A DNA stretch of 64,000 nucleotides. Origin: Marinomonas sp. KMM3893 (lineage in GTDB: Bacteria > Pseudomonadota > Gammaproteobacteria > Pseudomonadales > Marinomonadaceae). The stretch is from contig NZ_SJSC01000003.1 in NCBI RefSeq assembly GCF_004352855.1, positions 248,001-312,000 of the forward strand. Reading direction: 5' to 3'. Position 1 is the first letter of the stretch, and each line of letters begins with the position of its first letter. This document shows, in pieces, positions 26,095 through 36,536 of the stretch. Below the pieces are notes generated by a model. The model was given only the letters and a program-made list of their open reading frames with translations. It was not told the origin of the DNA and ran no database searches. Both the position numbers and the translations under genes were made by a program.

Positions 26095-27336
26095 ATGAGT
26101 CGCTCAGAATTTAACGAATATGCCACAGTCTGTGATGAGTGTGACTGGGTGAATGACATTCCCCCCATGGCGTCTGGTGATCTTCTGTGCTGTTCCCGCT
26201 GCGATCATCTATTGGTGCGCTTGCCGAGTAAAAGACTGGAAAAAATCTTGGCCTATGGTGGCTCGGGTTTATTAATGTTGGTGTTGTCGCTGAGCTTTCC
26301 TTTTTTGAGTTTTTCTACCTCAGGAATAGGTCGCACTGTGACGTTTTGGCAAAGCATGTCTGTGTTATTAGATCAGCATTTTACGTTTCTAGGCGCATTA
26401 TTGGTGTTTGTGCTTTTGGTGTTGCCTGCGTGTTATTTACTCAGTGCGGTGATGCTGGCTTGGCTTATTAAAAAAAGAAGAAACAGAATAGTGCAGCGTT
26501 TGTGCGCACGCATTACCACGGTCATTCAACCTTGGTTAATGGTGGATGTGTTTTTAGTCGGTGTGCTTGTGGCATTGGTAAAAATGCAAAGCATGGCGGA
26601 TATTGGTTTTGGTTTATCTTTTTGGTCGTTTTGTGGCTACGTGCTGTGTTTATTGAAAACCGTTTCGTTAATGAATCGCCGCTGGCTCTGGAATCAAGTG
26701 GCTGGTGCGGCGAAACCTCAGCCTTTTAGTGGTGGCTCTGCATTATCTCAAGGGTTGGTTGGGTGCCATTTTTGTGGTGCGCTGGTCGCCGATGAGTTGG
26801 GCCATTGCGGTCGTTGTGGGCACAAAACTCACAGTCGAAAACCCGCCAGCGTACAAATGACAATCGCCTTATTGATAGCCGCCTTATTGATGTACCTTCC
26901 TGCAAACCTGCTGCCTATTATGGACACCACCTTCTTTGGTGTCAGCGAGCCCTCGACCATCTTAGGCGGTGTGTTCCAGCTTTGGGGAATGGGCTCTTAT
27001 CCTATTGCGATTATTATTTTATTGGCGAGTGTGTTCATTCCCATTGCCAAGATTCTCTCTTTAGGGTGGTTATGTTGGCAGTTGCGTTTTTCTTCTCGCC
27101 ATTCAACGACACAGAAATTGAAACTGTATCGCCTTACAGAGTGTGTGGGCCGCTGGTCGATGATTGATATTTTTGTGGTGGCGACATTGACCGGTTTGGT
27201 GCAAATGGGCGGGCTTATGTCGGTGGTGCCCGGCGCGGCGGCGTTGTCGTTTGCTGGGGTGGTTATTTTAACCATGCTGGCCGCAATGTCCTACGATTCA
27301 CGGCTGTTGTGGGACCAAGAAGAGCGCGCGAGTTAG
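26095..27336 (+). CDS. pqiA: PqiA-type membrane protein of an MCE lipid-transport system
   Basis: A 413-residue inner-membrane protein with two copies of the PqiA domain. Each starts with a zinc-ribbon-like Cys module (CDECDW plus CCSRCDHLL near residues 14-40; CHFCGAL plus HCGRCGH near 223-242) and is followed by about four membrane helices. In E. coli, PqiA is the inner-membrane partner of the PqiB tunnel that links inner and outer membranes. It heads the pqiABC operon, 64 bases ahead of pqiB, and the start follows GGAAGGGT. Confidence 0.92.
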   Translation: MSRSEFNEYATVCDECDWVNDIPPMASGDLLCCSRCDHLLVRLPSKRLEKILAYGGSGLLMLVLSLSFPFLSFSTSGIGRTVTFWQSMSVLLDQHFTFLGALLVFVLLVLPACYLLSAVMLAWLIKKRRNRIVQRLCARITTVIQPWLMVDVFLVGVLVALVKMQSMADIGFGLSFWSFCGYVLCLLKTVSLMNRRWLWNQVAGAAKPQPFSGGSALSQGLVGCHFCGALVADELGHCGRCGHKTHSRKPASVQMTIALLIAALLMYLPANLLPIMDTTFFGVSEPSTILGGVFQLWGMGSYPIAIIILLASVFIPIAKILSLGWLCWQLRFSSRHSTTQKLKLYRLTECVGRWSMIDIFVVATLTGLVQMGGLMSVVPGAAALSFAGVVILTMLAAMSYDSRLLWDQEERAS

Positions 27337-27400
27337 GCAAGTAGGGCGCAACAGTCATTAATAGTGAGCAAGTGTTACTAATGAACAAGGGGAATAAACG

Positions 27401-29044
27401 TTGAGTGAGTTACAAGAGAACAGCCAGTCGGTACGCAAGGTACGCTTCAATTCGATTTGGCTTGTTCCTTTATTGGCCCTAATCGTAGCGGGTTGGATGG
27501 TGTATCAAAATTGGTCGAGTGAAGGCCCAGAAATCACCTTGATCGCCTCTAATGCAGAAGGGTTGGAAGCCGGGAAAACCAAGATCAAAGCACGCAATGT
27601 TGATATTGGTACCGTGACTCGCATTCGCCTTAGTGCAGATTACAATACGGCGATTATTTCTGTGCGGATGAACAAAGACACCGACAATATGTTGCACCAA
27701 GACGCTAAGTTTTGGGTGGTCAAACCTCGTGTTGGCAAAGAAGGCATCAGCGGTTTAGGCACCTTGTTATCCGGAGCGTATATTGATATGGAGCCCGGCT
27801 CTAATGGGGACATCAAGTCTCAATTTCATGTGCTTGAACAAGCGCCCCTGTCGACGACAGAAGACAAGGGGGTGCGTGTCATACTCGATAGCACAGACAA
27901 CTCAAAACTGGACGTTGGCACCGCTGTGCATTTTCGTGGTTACGACGTGGGTTATATTGAAAAAGTGGGTTTTGACACGAAAGCTGGGGCCATTACTTAC
28001 CAAGTCTTTATCAAGGCCCCATACGATGCGTTGGTAAACCGCGCCGTCGAATTTTGGATAACCCCAGGCATTGCATTAAAAAGTTCGGCCCAAGGGGTGG
28101 AAGTACGCGTTGACTCACTGGAAACCTTATTATCTGGGGGCATCAGTTTTGGCTTGGTTCATCATCAGAGAACAGGCAAAGCGGTGGAAGATTTAGCCAA
28201 ATTCCATTTGTATAAATCCAAAGAAGCTGCGCAAAATCAGTATTTTAATCAATTTATTGAGTATGTCTTTTTATTCAACTCTGACATCAGTGGCTTGGCG
28301 GCTGGTGCCCCCGTGGAGTTTCGAGGCATCCGCATTGGTACCGTTGAGCAAGTGCCTTTCACAGGTCTTTCTATGGTGGCGTTAACGTCATTGAAGCAGT
28401 CTGCGATTCCTGTATTGGCTCGTATTGAACCTCAGCGTTTGAACAATGGGGACAAAGACCTCACGTTACAAGAATGGGAAGCCTTGCTTCAAGATCGAAT
28501 TGACAGTGGCTTTCGAGCGACGCTGAAAACGCGTAACTTTTTAACCGGTGCTAAGGCGATTAATATCGATTATTACCCTAATGCTAAGATTGAGAAAGCA
28601 CAAAAAGTGGCGGGCATAGACGTCTTTCCTGTGACCAATACTGGCTTCTCAAGCATCGAAAAGAAAGTGACTGAGATACTCGATAAATTGGCGAAAGCAC
28701 CCGTTAATGAAAGTTTGCAGAGCATTAAAAATACCATGAGCAATGCCAACGATACCTTGGCCTCGATGAAAGACGTTTCTGTACAAGTGGACCAGTTGAT
28801 AAATCAGCCAGGGATACAGAAATTGCCTAAAGAGGTAATGACGACCTTGAATCAAGTGTCACGTATTCTAGAAGCGTATCAAACAAATGGTGAAATAGGG
28901 TTGCCGATAAAAGACAATCTAACGGCGTTGGAAAAGTCGTTAAACGAGCTTCAGCCATTATTGCGACAGCTGAGAAATAACCCAAATACCTTAATTTTTG
29001 ATAAAAAATCGCAGCCAGATATACAACCTAAAGCCGCACAGTAA
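27401..29044 (+). CDS. pqiB: PqiB, MCE-domain intermembrane tunnel protein
   Basis: The start is a TTG at 27401 (MSELQENSQSV), with AAGGGG seven bases upstream. The 547-residue protein has one N-terminal membrane helix (SIWLVPLLALIVAGWMVY) and then three MCE domains, recognisable by repeated G-T-xV-x-R-G-x-x-IG-x-V patterns (AGKTKIKARNVDIGTV, VGTAVHFRGYDVGYI, AGAPVEFRGIRIGTV). A long C-terminal helical region (~430-530) would build the needle. It carries lipids or other hydrophobic cargo between the membranes as a hexamer. Confidence 0.94.
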   Translation: MSELQENSQSVRKVRFNSIWLVPLLALIVAGWMVYQNWSSEGPEITLIASNAEGLEAGKTKIKARNVDIGTVTRIRLSADYNTAIISVRMNKDTDNMLHQDAKFWVVKPRVGKEGISGLGTLLSGAYIDMEPGSNGDIKSQFHVLEQAPLSTTEDKGVRVILDSTDNSKLDVGTAVHFRGYDVGYIEKVGFDTKAGAITYQVFIKAPYDALVNRAVEFWITPGIALKSSAQGVEVRVDSLETLLSGGISFGLVHHQRTGKAVEDLAKFHLYKSKEAAQNQYFNQFIEYVFLFNSDISGLAAGAPVEFRGIRIGTVEQVPFTGLSMVALTSLKQSAIPVLARIEPQRLNNGDKDLTLQEWEALLQDRIDSGFRATLKTRNFLTGAKAINIDYYPNAKIEKAQKVAGIDVFPVTNTGFSSIEKKVTEILDKLAKAPVNESLQSIKNTMSNANDTLASMKDVSVQVDQLINQPGIQKLPKEVMTTLNQVSRILEAYQTNGEIGLPIKDNLTALEKSLNELQPLLRQLRNNPNTLIFDKKSQPDIQPKAAQ

Positions 29045-29056
29045 AAGGAAAGAGAT

Positions 29057-29650
29057 ATGAAACGTCAGTATTTATCGGCTTTAATGGTCATCTGTTTATC
29101 TTGGTTATTGGCAGGGTGTGCCAGCACTGCGCTGCCGAGTAGTGAATATTTGTTGATGGACAACACGCCTAAAATGGTGATCAGTGATCCTAAAACTCAG
29201 GTCAATATTCAGCTCATGCCAATTCAGGTGGCAGATTATTTGGCAGGCAGCGAAATCGTTTTACTGTCTAAGCAAGGCGAAGTGCACCGCTCTCAACAAA
29301 ATTTATGGGCTGAGCCATTGTCTTCGCAATTAAATCGCTTAACGATGCAGGGCTTAATTCAGCGTTTACCGGCCGCAAACTGGTATAAAGGGCACAATAC
29401 TCAGGTGTCGAATCTGCTTAAATTAAGCATAGAGGTAGACGCCTTTTATGGAGGGTTAGATGGTCAGGTGTATGTGTCTGGACGTTGGACATTGTTCTCT
29501 GAAACTGGGCAAATTATTCGTTCCCATGGGTTTATGGTAAAAGAAACATTGAGCGAGAATGGTTATTCCGCCTTGGTACAAACGTTGGCGTCTACTTGGT
29601 TCCAAAAAGTCATAGACCCGATGGCAAAAAGCATTACAGACGCGCTTTAA
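29057..29650 (+). CDS. pqiC: PqiC-like outer-membrane lipoprotein
   Basis: A 197-residue lipoprotein: signal peptide with lipobox LAGC (Cys near residue 21), followed by an ABC-type-auxiliary (DUF330/PqiC) domain with the typical opening SSEYLLMD. PqiC caps the PqiB tube at the outer membrane. The gene starts 12 bases after pqiB and completes the operon. Confidence 0.9.
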   Translation: MKRQYLSALMVICLSWLLAGCASTALPSSEYLLMDNTPKMVISDPKTQVNIQLMPIQVADYLAGSEIVLLSKQGEVHRSQQNLWAEPLSSQLNRLTMQGLIQRLPAANWYKGHNTQVSNLLKLSIEVDAFYGGLDGQVYVSGRWTLFSETGQIIRSHGFMVKETLSENGYSALVQTLASTWFQKVIDPMAKSITDAL

Positions 29651-29677
29651 TGTTTACGTATTAACGGGAAAAATTGT

Positions 29678-30160
29678 ATGGCGGTTAGTGTATTAAATGC
29701 CTCTTCATGGTCAGATATTCAGCGGATCCAACAAGCGGCTTATGTTGAGTCTCTGCATGAAGAGTGTGAAGTACTGAAAAGTAAATGGCAGGCCTCTCCA
29801 GACACTTGTTTTCAGTATCGCGATGAGACTGGGCGCATTGTTGCCTATTTATTGACCCACGCATGGGGATCGTCTGCAGCGCCAAAATTACACGATGCGT
29901 TGCCTGAGGCTTGCGCTGGTGATCAGTTGTTTGTCCACGATTTAGCGGTCTCACCAGAGGCGGCGGGGAAAGGCATTGCAAAAGCCTTGCTAAGTGCTTT
30001 TTTCGAGCAAGCGTCTTTAATGGGGTATAGCCGTTTTATGCTGGTTGCCGTGCAAGGGTCAGTGCCATTTTGGGCCCGCTATGGTTTTCAAGTAAAAGAG
30101 GTTCCGGTCAGTGAAAGCTACGGCGAAGGCGCACGGCTGATGGTGTTAAGTAAGGAATAA
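29678..30160 (+). CDS. GNAT-family N-acetyltransferase
   Basis: This 160-residue single-domain GNAT protein has the acetyl-CoA pyrophosphate loop near residue 100 (VSPEAAGKGIAKALL, the Q/RxxGxG/A motif), preceded by the beta-strand LFVHDLAV and followed by PFWARYGF, a typical C-terminal element. The acceptor is unknown. It follows pqiC by 27 bases and may be co-transcribed, though without an obvious functional link. Confidence 0.85.
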   Translation: MAVSVLNASSWSDIQRIQQAAYVESLHEECEVLKSKWQASPDTCFQYRDETGRIVAYLLTHAWGSSAAPKLHDALPEACAGDQLFVHDLAVSPEAAGKGIAKALLSAFFEQASLMGYSRFMLVAVQGSVPFWARYGFQVKEVPVSESYGEGARLMVLSKE

Positions 30161-30288
30161 TGCGGCTATAGAGCGGGGTGTTTTTGTTCTTTATGTCGTT
30201 GGCTATTCCCAGGCAGGGCTTGAGGCGAGTATATTGAGAAGGCATTGTAGATCAATATGTCCGCTTAATAATAAAAAAGGAGAGTGCT

Positions 30289-30891
30289 ATGGAGCTTGTG
30301 GTTGGAATGGAATCGACGTGGTCACTAAGGGTTTGGCTGTGCGCTAAAATGGTCAATGTTGACTTGACAGAAACTGTGATTGATCTGTCTTTAGCAGACT
30401 ATAAAACGACCCTTTATCAGCATTCTCCATCAGGGTTGGTGCCTGCTCTGAAAACCGATTCTCTTGTCATTCACGATTCTCTGGCCATTATTGAATACCT
30501 GAATGAACTGACAAAAGGCGCCTTGTATCCCATTTCTCTAGAAGACAGAGCCATTGCGCGCAGTTTGTGTGCAGAAATGCACTCTGGTTTTCATCAGCTA
30601 CGTCAGCAGTGCCCATTTTCTTCCGCCAACTCAACACCGTTAGAGGTGATTCCAGGCAGTGTGCAAGGCGAGTTGCTCAGAGTGGAAGCGATATTTGCTC
30701 AAGCCGAAGGGCCATTTATGTTTGAGCGCCCTAGTGCGGTGGATGCGTGTTACGCCATTTTGGCGTATCGGTTGCAACAATACGGTGTGTATTTAACCGG
30801 CGATGCAGGAAAATATCAGCAGAGCTTGTTGCAATGGCCATTATTAAAAAGTGCCATTAAGCAGGCGCAACAATGGCGGTTAAGCGCTTAG
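30289..30891 (+). CDS. glutathione S-transferase family protein
   Basis: A 200-residue GST-fold protein. The N-terminal thioredoxin-like domain has the cis-Pro block SGLVPALKT and the gamma-glutamyl-binding DSLAIIEYLNE; the C-terminal half is helical. A Ser (ESTWSLRVW, near residue 12) sits where bacterial GSTs bind the glutathione thiol. The architecture matches small GSTs of the zeta/YfcF-like groups, but the class and substrate are not fixed by sequence. ATG 30289 follows AAAAAGGAGAG. Confidence 0.85.
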   Translation: MELVVGMESTWSLRVWLCAKMVNVDLTETVIDLSLADYKTTLYQHSPSGLVPALKTDSLVIHDSLAIIEYLNELTKGALYPISLEDRAIARSLCAEMHSGFHQLRQQCPFSSANSTPLEVIPGSVQGELLRVEAIFAQAEGPFMFERPSAVDACYAILAYRLQQYGVYLTGDAGKYQQSLLQWPLLKSAIKQAQQWRLSA

Positions 30892-30925
30892 TTAAGCTTT
30901 TATCCGATAACGGGTTAAGCAAAGA

Positions 30926-30950
30926 AAAGGGCACTTACCCAGTGCCCTTT
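30926..30950. terminator. terminator between GST-like gene and hydantoinase gene
   Basis: AAAGGGCACT (30926-30935) and AGTGCCCTTT (30941-30950) form a perfect 10-bp stem with a TACCC loop, between two convergent genes. A T-rich stretch (GTTGTTTCT) follows. Confidence 0.85.
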
Positions 30951-30980
30951 GTTGTTTCTAGAGTCTTGCTTATGCGCTGG

Positions 30981-32545
<1,565 letters not shown>

Positions 32546-32578
32546 TTGCGTTATGACCAAAGAAATGTCAGATCCCCT

Positions 32579-34063
32579 TTAAGGCGATACGGCGTTTGTT
32601 TGGCTGACGGTAGAAAGTTGTGCTTTCGCGATAATGAAGTACACAATGGCGCCAGTGAAAGCACCGGTAAACCAACCGTAACTGTAGAACCAACCTAGAG
32701 CAGAGACATTCAGAGCAATCAAGGTGATCACCACAGGAACCGCAAAGGCGATCAAACCAGCACTGTTAAAGGCAGGGTACAGGCTGTTTGGGGTATACAG
32801 GGCGACAAGGTCAAGATGTTGACGCTTGATCAAGAAGTAATCGACAATCATGATGCCAGCAATAGGCCCCAGTAAGCTGGAGTAACCTAACAGCCAATTG
32901 GAGTACATGCTCTCGACACTGACGTCGGATTCTAACCAACCCATTTTTTTCAACAGTTCCCAACTCATTAAGGCAATGCCGACAAACCCTGTGAGCAATG
33001 CACCACGAGTATGATTGATGTATTTAGGCGCAATGTTTTGGAAATCGTTGGTAGGCGAGACAACGTTCGCCGCGGTATTGGTTGAGAGGGTAGCGATGAT
33101 AATCAACACCATGGCGATGGCGACCCAGAAAGGGCTGTCGATCTTACCGATTAAAGAAATAGGATCAGAAATGGTTTCGCCAACTAAGGTAGAAGATGCC
33201 GCGGTTAACACAACGCCTAACGCCGCAAAGAAGAACATGGTGATCGGTAAACCAATGATTTGCCCAAGAACTTGATCTTTTTGCGATTTAGCATAGCGAC
33301 TAAAGTCAGGAATATTGAGTGACAGAGTGGCCCAAAAACCTACCATGGCGGTTAAACCACCGAAGAAATAGCTCCAAAAGCTGGCGTCTTCAGGGCGTGA
33401 AGCAGGGGTGGCTAGGATTTCAGTAAAAGACACTTTGCCACCGGCCCAGACCATCAAGCCAATACTGACAATTAATAGCAGGGGAGCAGACAATGTTTCA
33501 AGCCATTTGATTGACTCGGCCCCGCGAATGACCACGTACATATTTAATGACCAAAAAATGAAGAAGCCAATGACTTCGCCGACCCCCCCTAAACTTGCCC
33601 AGCTAGACGACACGGCGGATAAGAATAGATGAATGGCAAGGCCACCAAACATGGTTTGAATGCCAAACCAGCCGCAGGCGACTAAGCCTCGAATCAAACA
33701 AGGAATGTTGGAGCCGACTATGCCAAAGGAAGAGCGCAGTAGCACCGGAAAGGGAATGCCAAATTTCGTACCTGGGTAAGCATTCAAGGTCAAAGGAACG
33801 AGCAGAACTATGTTCGCCACCAAGATGGTAAATAAGGCTTCCATGACGGATAAGCCAAAATACGCGGTGAGTACACCCCCAAGTGTATAAGTGGGCACAC
33901 AGATCGCCATGCCCACCCATAAAGCGGTGATATTCCATTTGTTCCAGGTGCGTTCATGCACTTTAGTTGGGGCTAAGTCATCGTTATAGGCCGGGCTTTG
34001 CTTGAGGTCGCTATCGACCTCGAGTTCGTAAAACTCACCTTGCTGGACAGATTTGCTGGTCAT
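32579..34063 (-). CDS. NCS1-family nucleobase/hydantoin:cation symporter
   Basis: A 494-residue protein with about twelve membrane helices, of the nucleobase:cation symporter-1 family (Mhp1, PucI, CodB relatives). Recognisable blocks are WVGMAICVPTYTLGG in helix 1, FGIPFPVLLRSSFG and WFGIQTMFGG in helix 3 (the aromatic pair stacks on the ring substrate in Mhp1), and NIPDFSRYAK. It imports uracil, allantoin, hydantoin or similar rings with Na+ or H+. Placed between the carbamoylase and hydantoinase genes, its substrate should be the ring they degrade. ATG 34063 follows AGAGG. Confidence 0.92.
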   Translation of the reverse strand: MTSKSVQQGEFYELEVDSDLKQSPAYNDDLAPTKVHERTWNKWNITALWVGMAICVPTYTLGGVLTAYFGLSVMEALFTILVANIVLLVPLTLNAYPGTKFGIPFPVLLRSSFGIVGSNIPCLIRGLVACGWFGIQTMFGGLAIHLFLSAVSSSWASLGGVGEVIGFFIFWSLNMYVVIRGAESIKWLETLSAPLLLIVSIGLMVWAGGKVSFTEILATPASRPEDASFWSYFFGGLTAMVGFWATLSLNIPDFSRYAKSQKDQVLGQIIGLPITMFFFAALGVVLTAASSTLVGETISDPISLIGKIDSPFWVAIAMVLIIIATLSTNTAANVVSPTNDFQNIAPKYINHTRGALLTGFVGIALMSWELLKKMGWLESDVSVESMYSNWLLGYSSLLGPIAGIMIVDYFLIKRQHLDLVALYTPNSLYPAFNSAGLIAFAVPVVITLIALNVSALGWFYSYGWFTGAFTGAIVYFIIAKAQLSTVSQTNAVSP

Positions 34064-34143
34064 GCTTCACCTCTTCTTTTGTGATTATCAGTGTTAGGTC
34101 ATTGGGTCAAATTATGCGCTTCATTACGGGTTACATATGAGTG

Positions 34144-35388
34144 CTAAGCGTTATGTTGCTTGGCTATTCGTTCACTGGCTTCGAGCATGGTATGCAGCAA
34201 TACGTTTGCTCCAGCGCCACATTCTTCTGGTGAGCTGTATTCTGCTTCGTTATGGCTGATGCCATTTAAGCAAGGTGTAAAGATCATTCCGGTAGGAACT
34301 AGGTCCGCCATGTAACACGCGTCATGGCCAGCCCCTGCGTAAATGTCCATATGACTGTAGCCGAGTTTTTCGGTGGCGGCTTTTACATCATCGGACGCAT
34401 TAAATTCTACTGGGGCGAAATACCAGAAAGGGTCAATGTTGACGTCTAATTCGTGTTCACTGGCGATTTTTTCACAAAAGGCGAGCAACTCTTCATGCAT
34501 TTTTAACAGTACGTCAGGACGAGGGTTGCGAAGGTCGGCGCTAAATTTTACGTTGCCAGGAATGGTGTTGCGCGAGTTTGGCCAGACTTGCATAAAGCCG
34601 ACTGTGCCCAAACCATTTTCATGGCGATCGGCGATGGCATTCATTTCTGTCACTATGGCCGCCGCCGCTAGCATAGCGTCTTTACGAAGGTGCATTGGTG
34701 TGGTGCCAGAATGGGAAGGGCGTCCAACGACTTCAATGTTGTACCAGCGAATTCCTTGGCCAAGACGAACGATACCAATGGCTTTCTTTTCGTCTTCTAA
34801 AATAGGGCCTTGCTCTATGTGGGCTTCAAAAAAGGCCCCCATATTGCGGCTACCCAGCTCCATGTCTCCCAAGTAACCAATGCGTTCTAGTTCGTCACCT
34901 AGTCGAATGCCATTGACGTCGGTTTTGTTTAATTCGGTTTCAAGGTCAAAGCGGCCAACATAGGTACCTGAGCCTTGCATGGCAGGCTGAAAGCGGGAGC
35001 CTTCTTCGTTTGTCCAAACAGAGAACTCCATTGGCGTGGGTGTTTCAATGTTGTTTTCATGCAAGGTGCGCAGTACTTCAACACCAGAAAGGACACCAAA
35101 AACACCATCGAATTTACCACCGGTAGGCTGAGTATCAAGATGGCTGCCAGTGCCTACTGCAGGTAAGTCGTTGTTTTTTCCTGGTCGGCGCGCAAAAATA
35201 TTACCGATTTTATCAATGTTCACTTCGCAGCCACAGGCCTTACACCAAGCCACAAAAAGATCACGTGATTGCTTATCTAAGTCGGTGCCAGCAAGCCGGT
35301 TACAGCCACCTTTCTCGGTGCCGCCTATTTCACCCATTTCCATTAAGGTGTCCCAAAGACGTTGCTCATTAATGCGTAGATCTTGCAT
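34144..35388 (-). CDS. Zn-dependent hydantoinase/carbamoylase-family amidase (beta-ureidopropionase type)
   Basis: A 414-residue M20-type amidase. Visible metal ligands are His83 (GSHLDTQ), Asp94 (GKFDGVFG), Glu128/Glu129 (TNEEGSRF), His190 (EAHIEQGP) and His379 (ISHNEAEY). The family includes beta-ureidopropionase (PydC), N-carbamoyl-L-amino acid hydrolase and allantoate amidohydrolase. With a dihydropyrimidinase in the same unit, hydrolysis of N-carbamoyl-beta-alanine to beta-alanine, CO2 and ammonia is the likeliest role. It is first in the leftward operon; ATG 35388 has AGGAG at seven bases. A probable operator lies 41-60 bases upstream of the start. Confidence 0.9.
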   Translation of the reverse strand: MQDLRINEQRLWDTLMEMGEIGGTEKGGCNRLAGTDLDKQSRDLFVAWCKACGCEVNIDKIGNIFARRPGKNNDLPAVGTGSHLDTQPTGGKFDGVFGVLSGVEVLRTLHENNIETPTPMEFSVWTNEEGSRFQPAMQGSGTYVGRFDLETELNKTDVNGIRLGDELERIGYLGDMELGSRNMGAFFEAHIEQGPILEDEKKAIGIVRLGQGIRWYNIEVVGRPSHSGTTPMHLRKDAMLAAAAIVTEMNAIADRHENGLGTVGFMQVWPNSRNTIPGNVKFSADLRNPRPDVLLKMHEELLAFCEKIASEHELDVNIDPFWYFAPVEFNASDDVKAATEKLGYSHMDIYAGAGHDACYMADLVPTGMIFTPCLNGISHNEAEYSSPEECGAGANVLLHTMLEASERIAKQHNA

Positions 35389-35428
35389 ACTTTTCTCCTA
35401 GGTATCGTATCTCTCTTTGAAATCATTC

Positions 35429-35448
35429 TTTTTACCAAAAGGTAAAAA
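35429..35448. promoter_or_regulatory. palindromic operator A, upstream of the carbamoylase operon
   Basis: TTTTTACC-AAAA-GGTAAAAA is a perfect 8+8 inverted repeat in the 314-base gap between the divergent amidase and TetR genes. It shares TACCAAA(A/T)GGTAAAAAA with the site before cofG. The E. coli RutR consensus TTGACCA-N2-TGGTCAA has a closely related half-site. On the leftward strand a weak TCGATA-N17-TAAAAA promoter would overlap it, which suits repression. Basis: the sequence is seen; the regulator assignment is inferred. The rest of the gap (35449-35702) is very AT-rich without other clear elements. Confidence 0.65.
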
Positions 35449-35702
35449 AGTTATCGAAACAAAGTGAATCACATACTCTTTTTTATCGAAGAAAGAATAT
35501 AATGATCCAGCGTTGAGTCGTGATTGGCAAAAAGTGTATTAGACTTTACAGAAAGCAATTAGCAGGCCAACTTTTAATATTAGCAATTAAAATGATATGA
35601 TAATTCAAGTGATTTTCGATGCTACTTTAAAGGTAGAATGAAGTAAATAAGATTATAGATAGTTATTTTTATAAGTGTTGTCAAATAAGGTAGGGGTAAA
35701 CT

Positions 35703-36350
35703 TTGATTGAGAAAAAGCCAAAATATACTAAGCAGTCGGTTAATAGAAAGATATTAGAGTCACGTATATTACGGTCGGCGGAAATTGTATTTGCGTCTAA
35801 AGGATTTAGCGGCGCCTCTATGGAACGCATTGCGGAAATATCTAAAATATCCAAGCAAAATCTTATTTATTACTTTCCAAACAAAGACTTACTATATAGA
35901 AAAGTACTAGAAGAGATTCTCGACATATGGATCGAAAAACTCTCCTTTCTTGAAAATCATGGGGATACCCCAGAAGAGGTGATCCGCAGCTACGTGCGAG
36001 AAAAAATGCAGATCTCACGCCTCTACCCCAATGGTTCCAAAGTCTTCGCCCATGAAATCATCAGTGGGGCTCCGGTATTAAAGGATTACTTAATAAGCCA
36101 TCTTAAACCTCAGTTTGATCGCGATGTAGCATTGGTTAACTCATGGATAAATAAGGGATTAATTGAAAAAACTGACCCTGAACATTTGTTTTTTACCATT
36201 TGGGCCGCGACGCAAACTTATGCGGATTTTTCAACTCAGATTGAAGTTTTATTAGGGAAAAGTGATTTGACCGAACCCGACTTTGAACGAGCAGAGAAAG
36301 CCGTCACCGACTTTGTTGTGCGCGCTCTTGGTGCACATAATAAAAAATAG
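35703..36350 (+). CDS. TetR-family regulator, RutR-like
   Basis: A 215-residue TetR protein. The start is a TTG at 35703 preceded by TAGGGGTAAAC. The N-terminal helix-turn-helix (GFSGASMERIAEISKISKQN, then LIYYFPNK) and the ligand domain both follow E. coli RutR: EILDIW, KMQISRLYPNGSKVFAHE, SGAPVL, and near the end EHLFFTIWAATQTYADF. RutR senses uracil and thymine and controls pyrimidine use. Position here, divergent from the amidase/permease/hydantoinase unit and upstream of the F420 genes, suggests it represses both through the shared palindromes. The first part of the gene and its flanks are clearly more AT-rich than the neighbours. Confidence 0.88.
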   Translation: MIEKKPKYTKQSVNRKILESRILRSAEIVFASKGFSGASMERIAEISKISKQNLIYYFPNKDLLYRKVLEEILDIWIEKLSFLENHGDTPEEVIRSYVREKMQISRLYPNGSKVFAHEIISGAPVLKDYLISHLKPQFDRDVALVNSWINKGLIEKTDPEHLFFTIWAATQTYADFSTQIEVLLGKSDLTEPDFERAEKAVTDFVVRALGAHNKK

Positions 36351-36450
36351 ATTTATTAATTTAAGATTTTTTATTGTTTAAATGCAGTGTATCTCCCCTT
36401 AAGAATATAGATTAAAAAATAAAAACCTTTCCTATTCATGATCTTAACCG

Positions 36451-36476
36451 TTTAGTTAACTTTAAAGTTAACTAAA
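36451..36476. promoter_or_regulatory. 26-bp perfect palindrome between tetR and cofG
   Basis: TTTAGTTAACTTT followed directly by its reverse complement AAAGTTAACTAAA makes a gapless 26-bp palindrome. The next bases extend it into a second palindrome, AACTAAA-C-TTTAGTT (36470-36484), so the AGTTTA-type half-site is present three times. With no loop and no U tract it is not a good terminator; it looks like a binding site for a dimeric regulator upstream of the cofG promoter. The gap 36351-36606 otherwise holds only the promoter/operator listed next. Confidence 0.6.
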
Positions 36477-36536
36477 CTTTAGTTTCGAGGTCGGTTATTG
36501 GTGCGTCTCTGCACTAAAAAAAACAATTTACTCTCT

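Noticed and set aside
33603-33938. 111-codon reverse frame inside the permease gene
   Set aside because: Shadow of a conserved membrane protein in a different frame.
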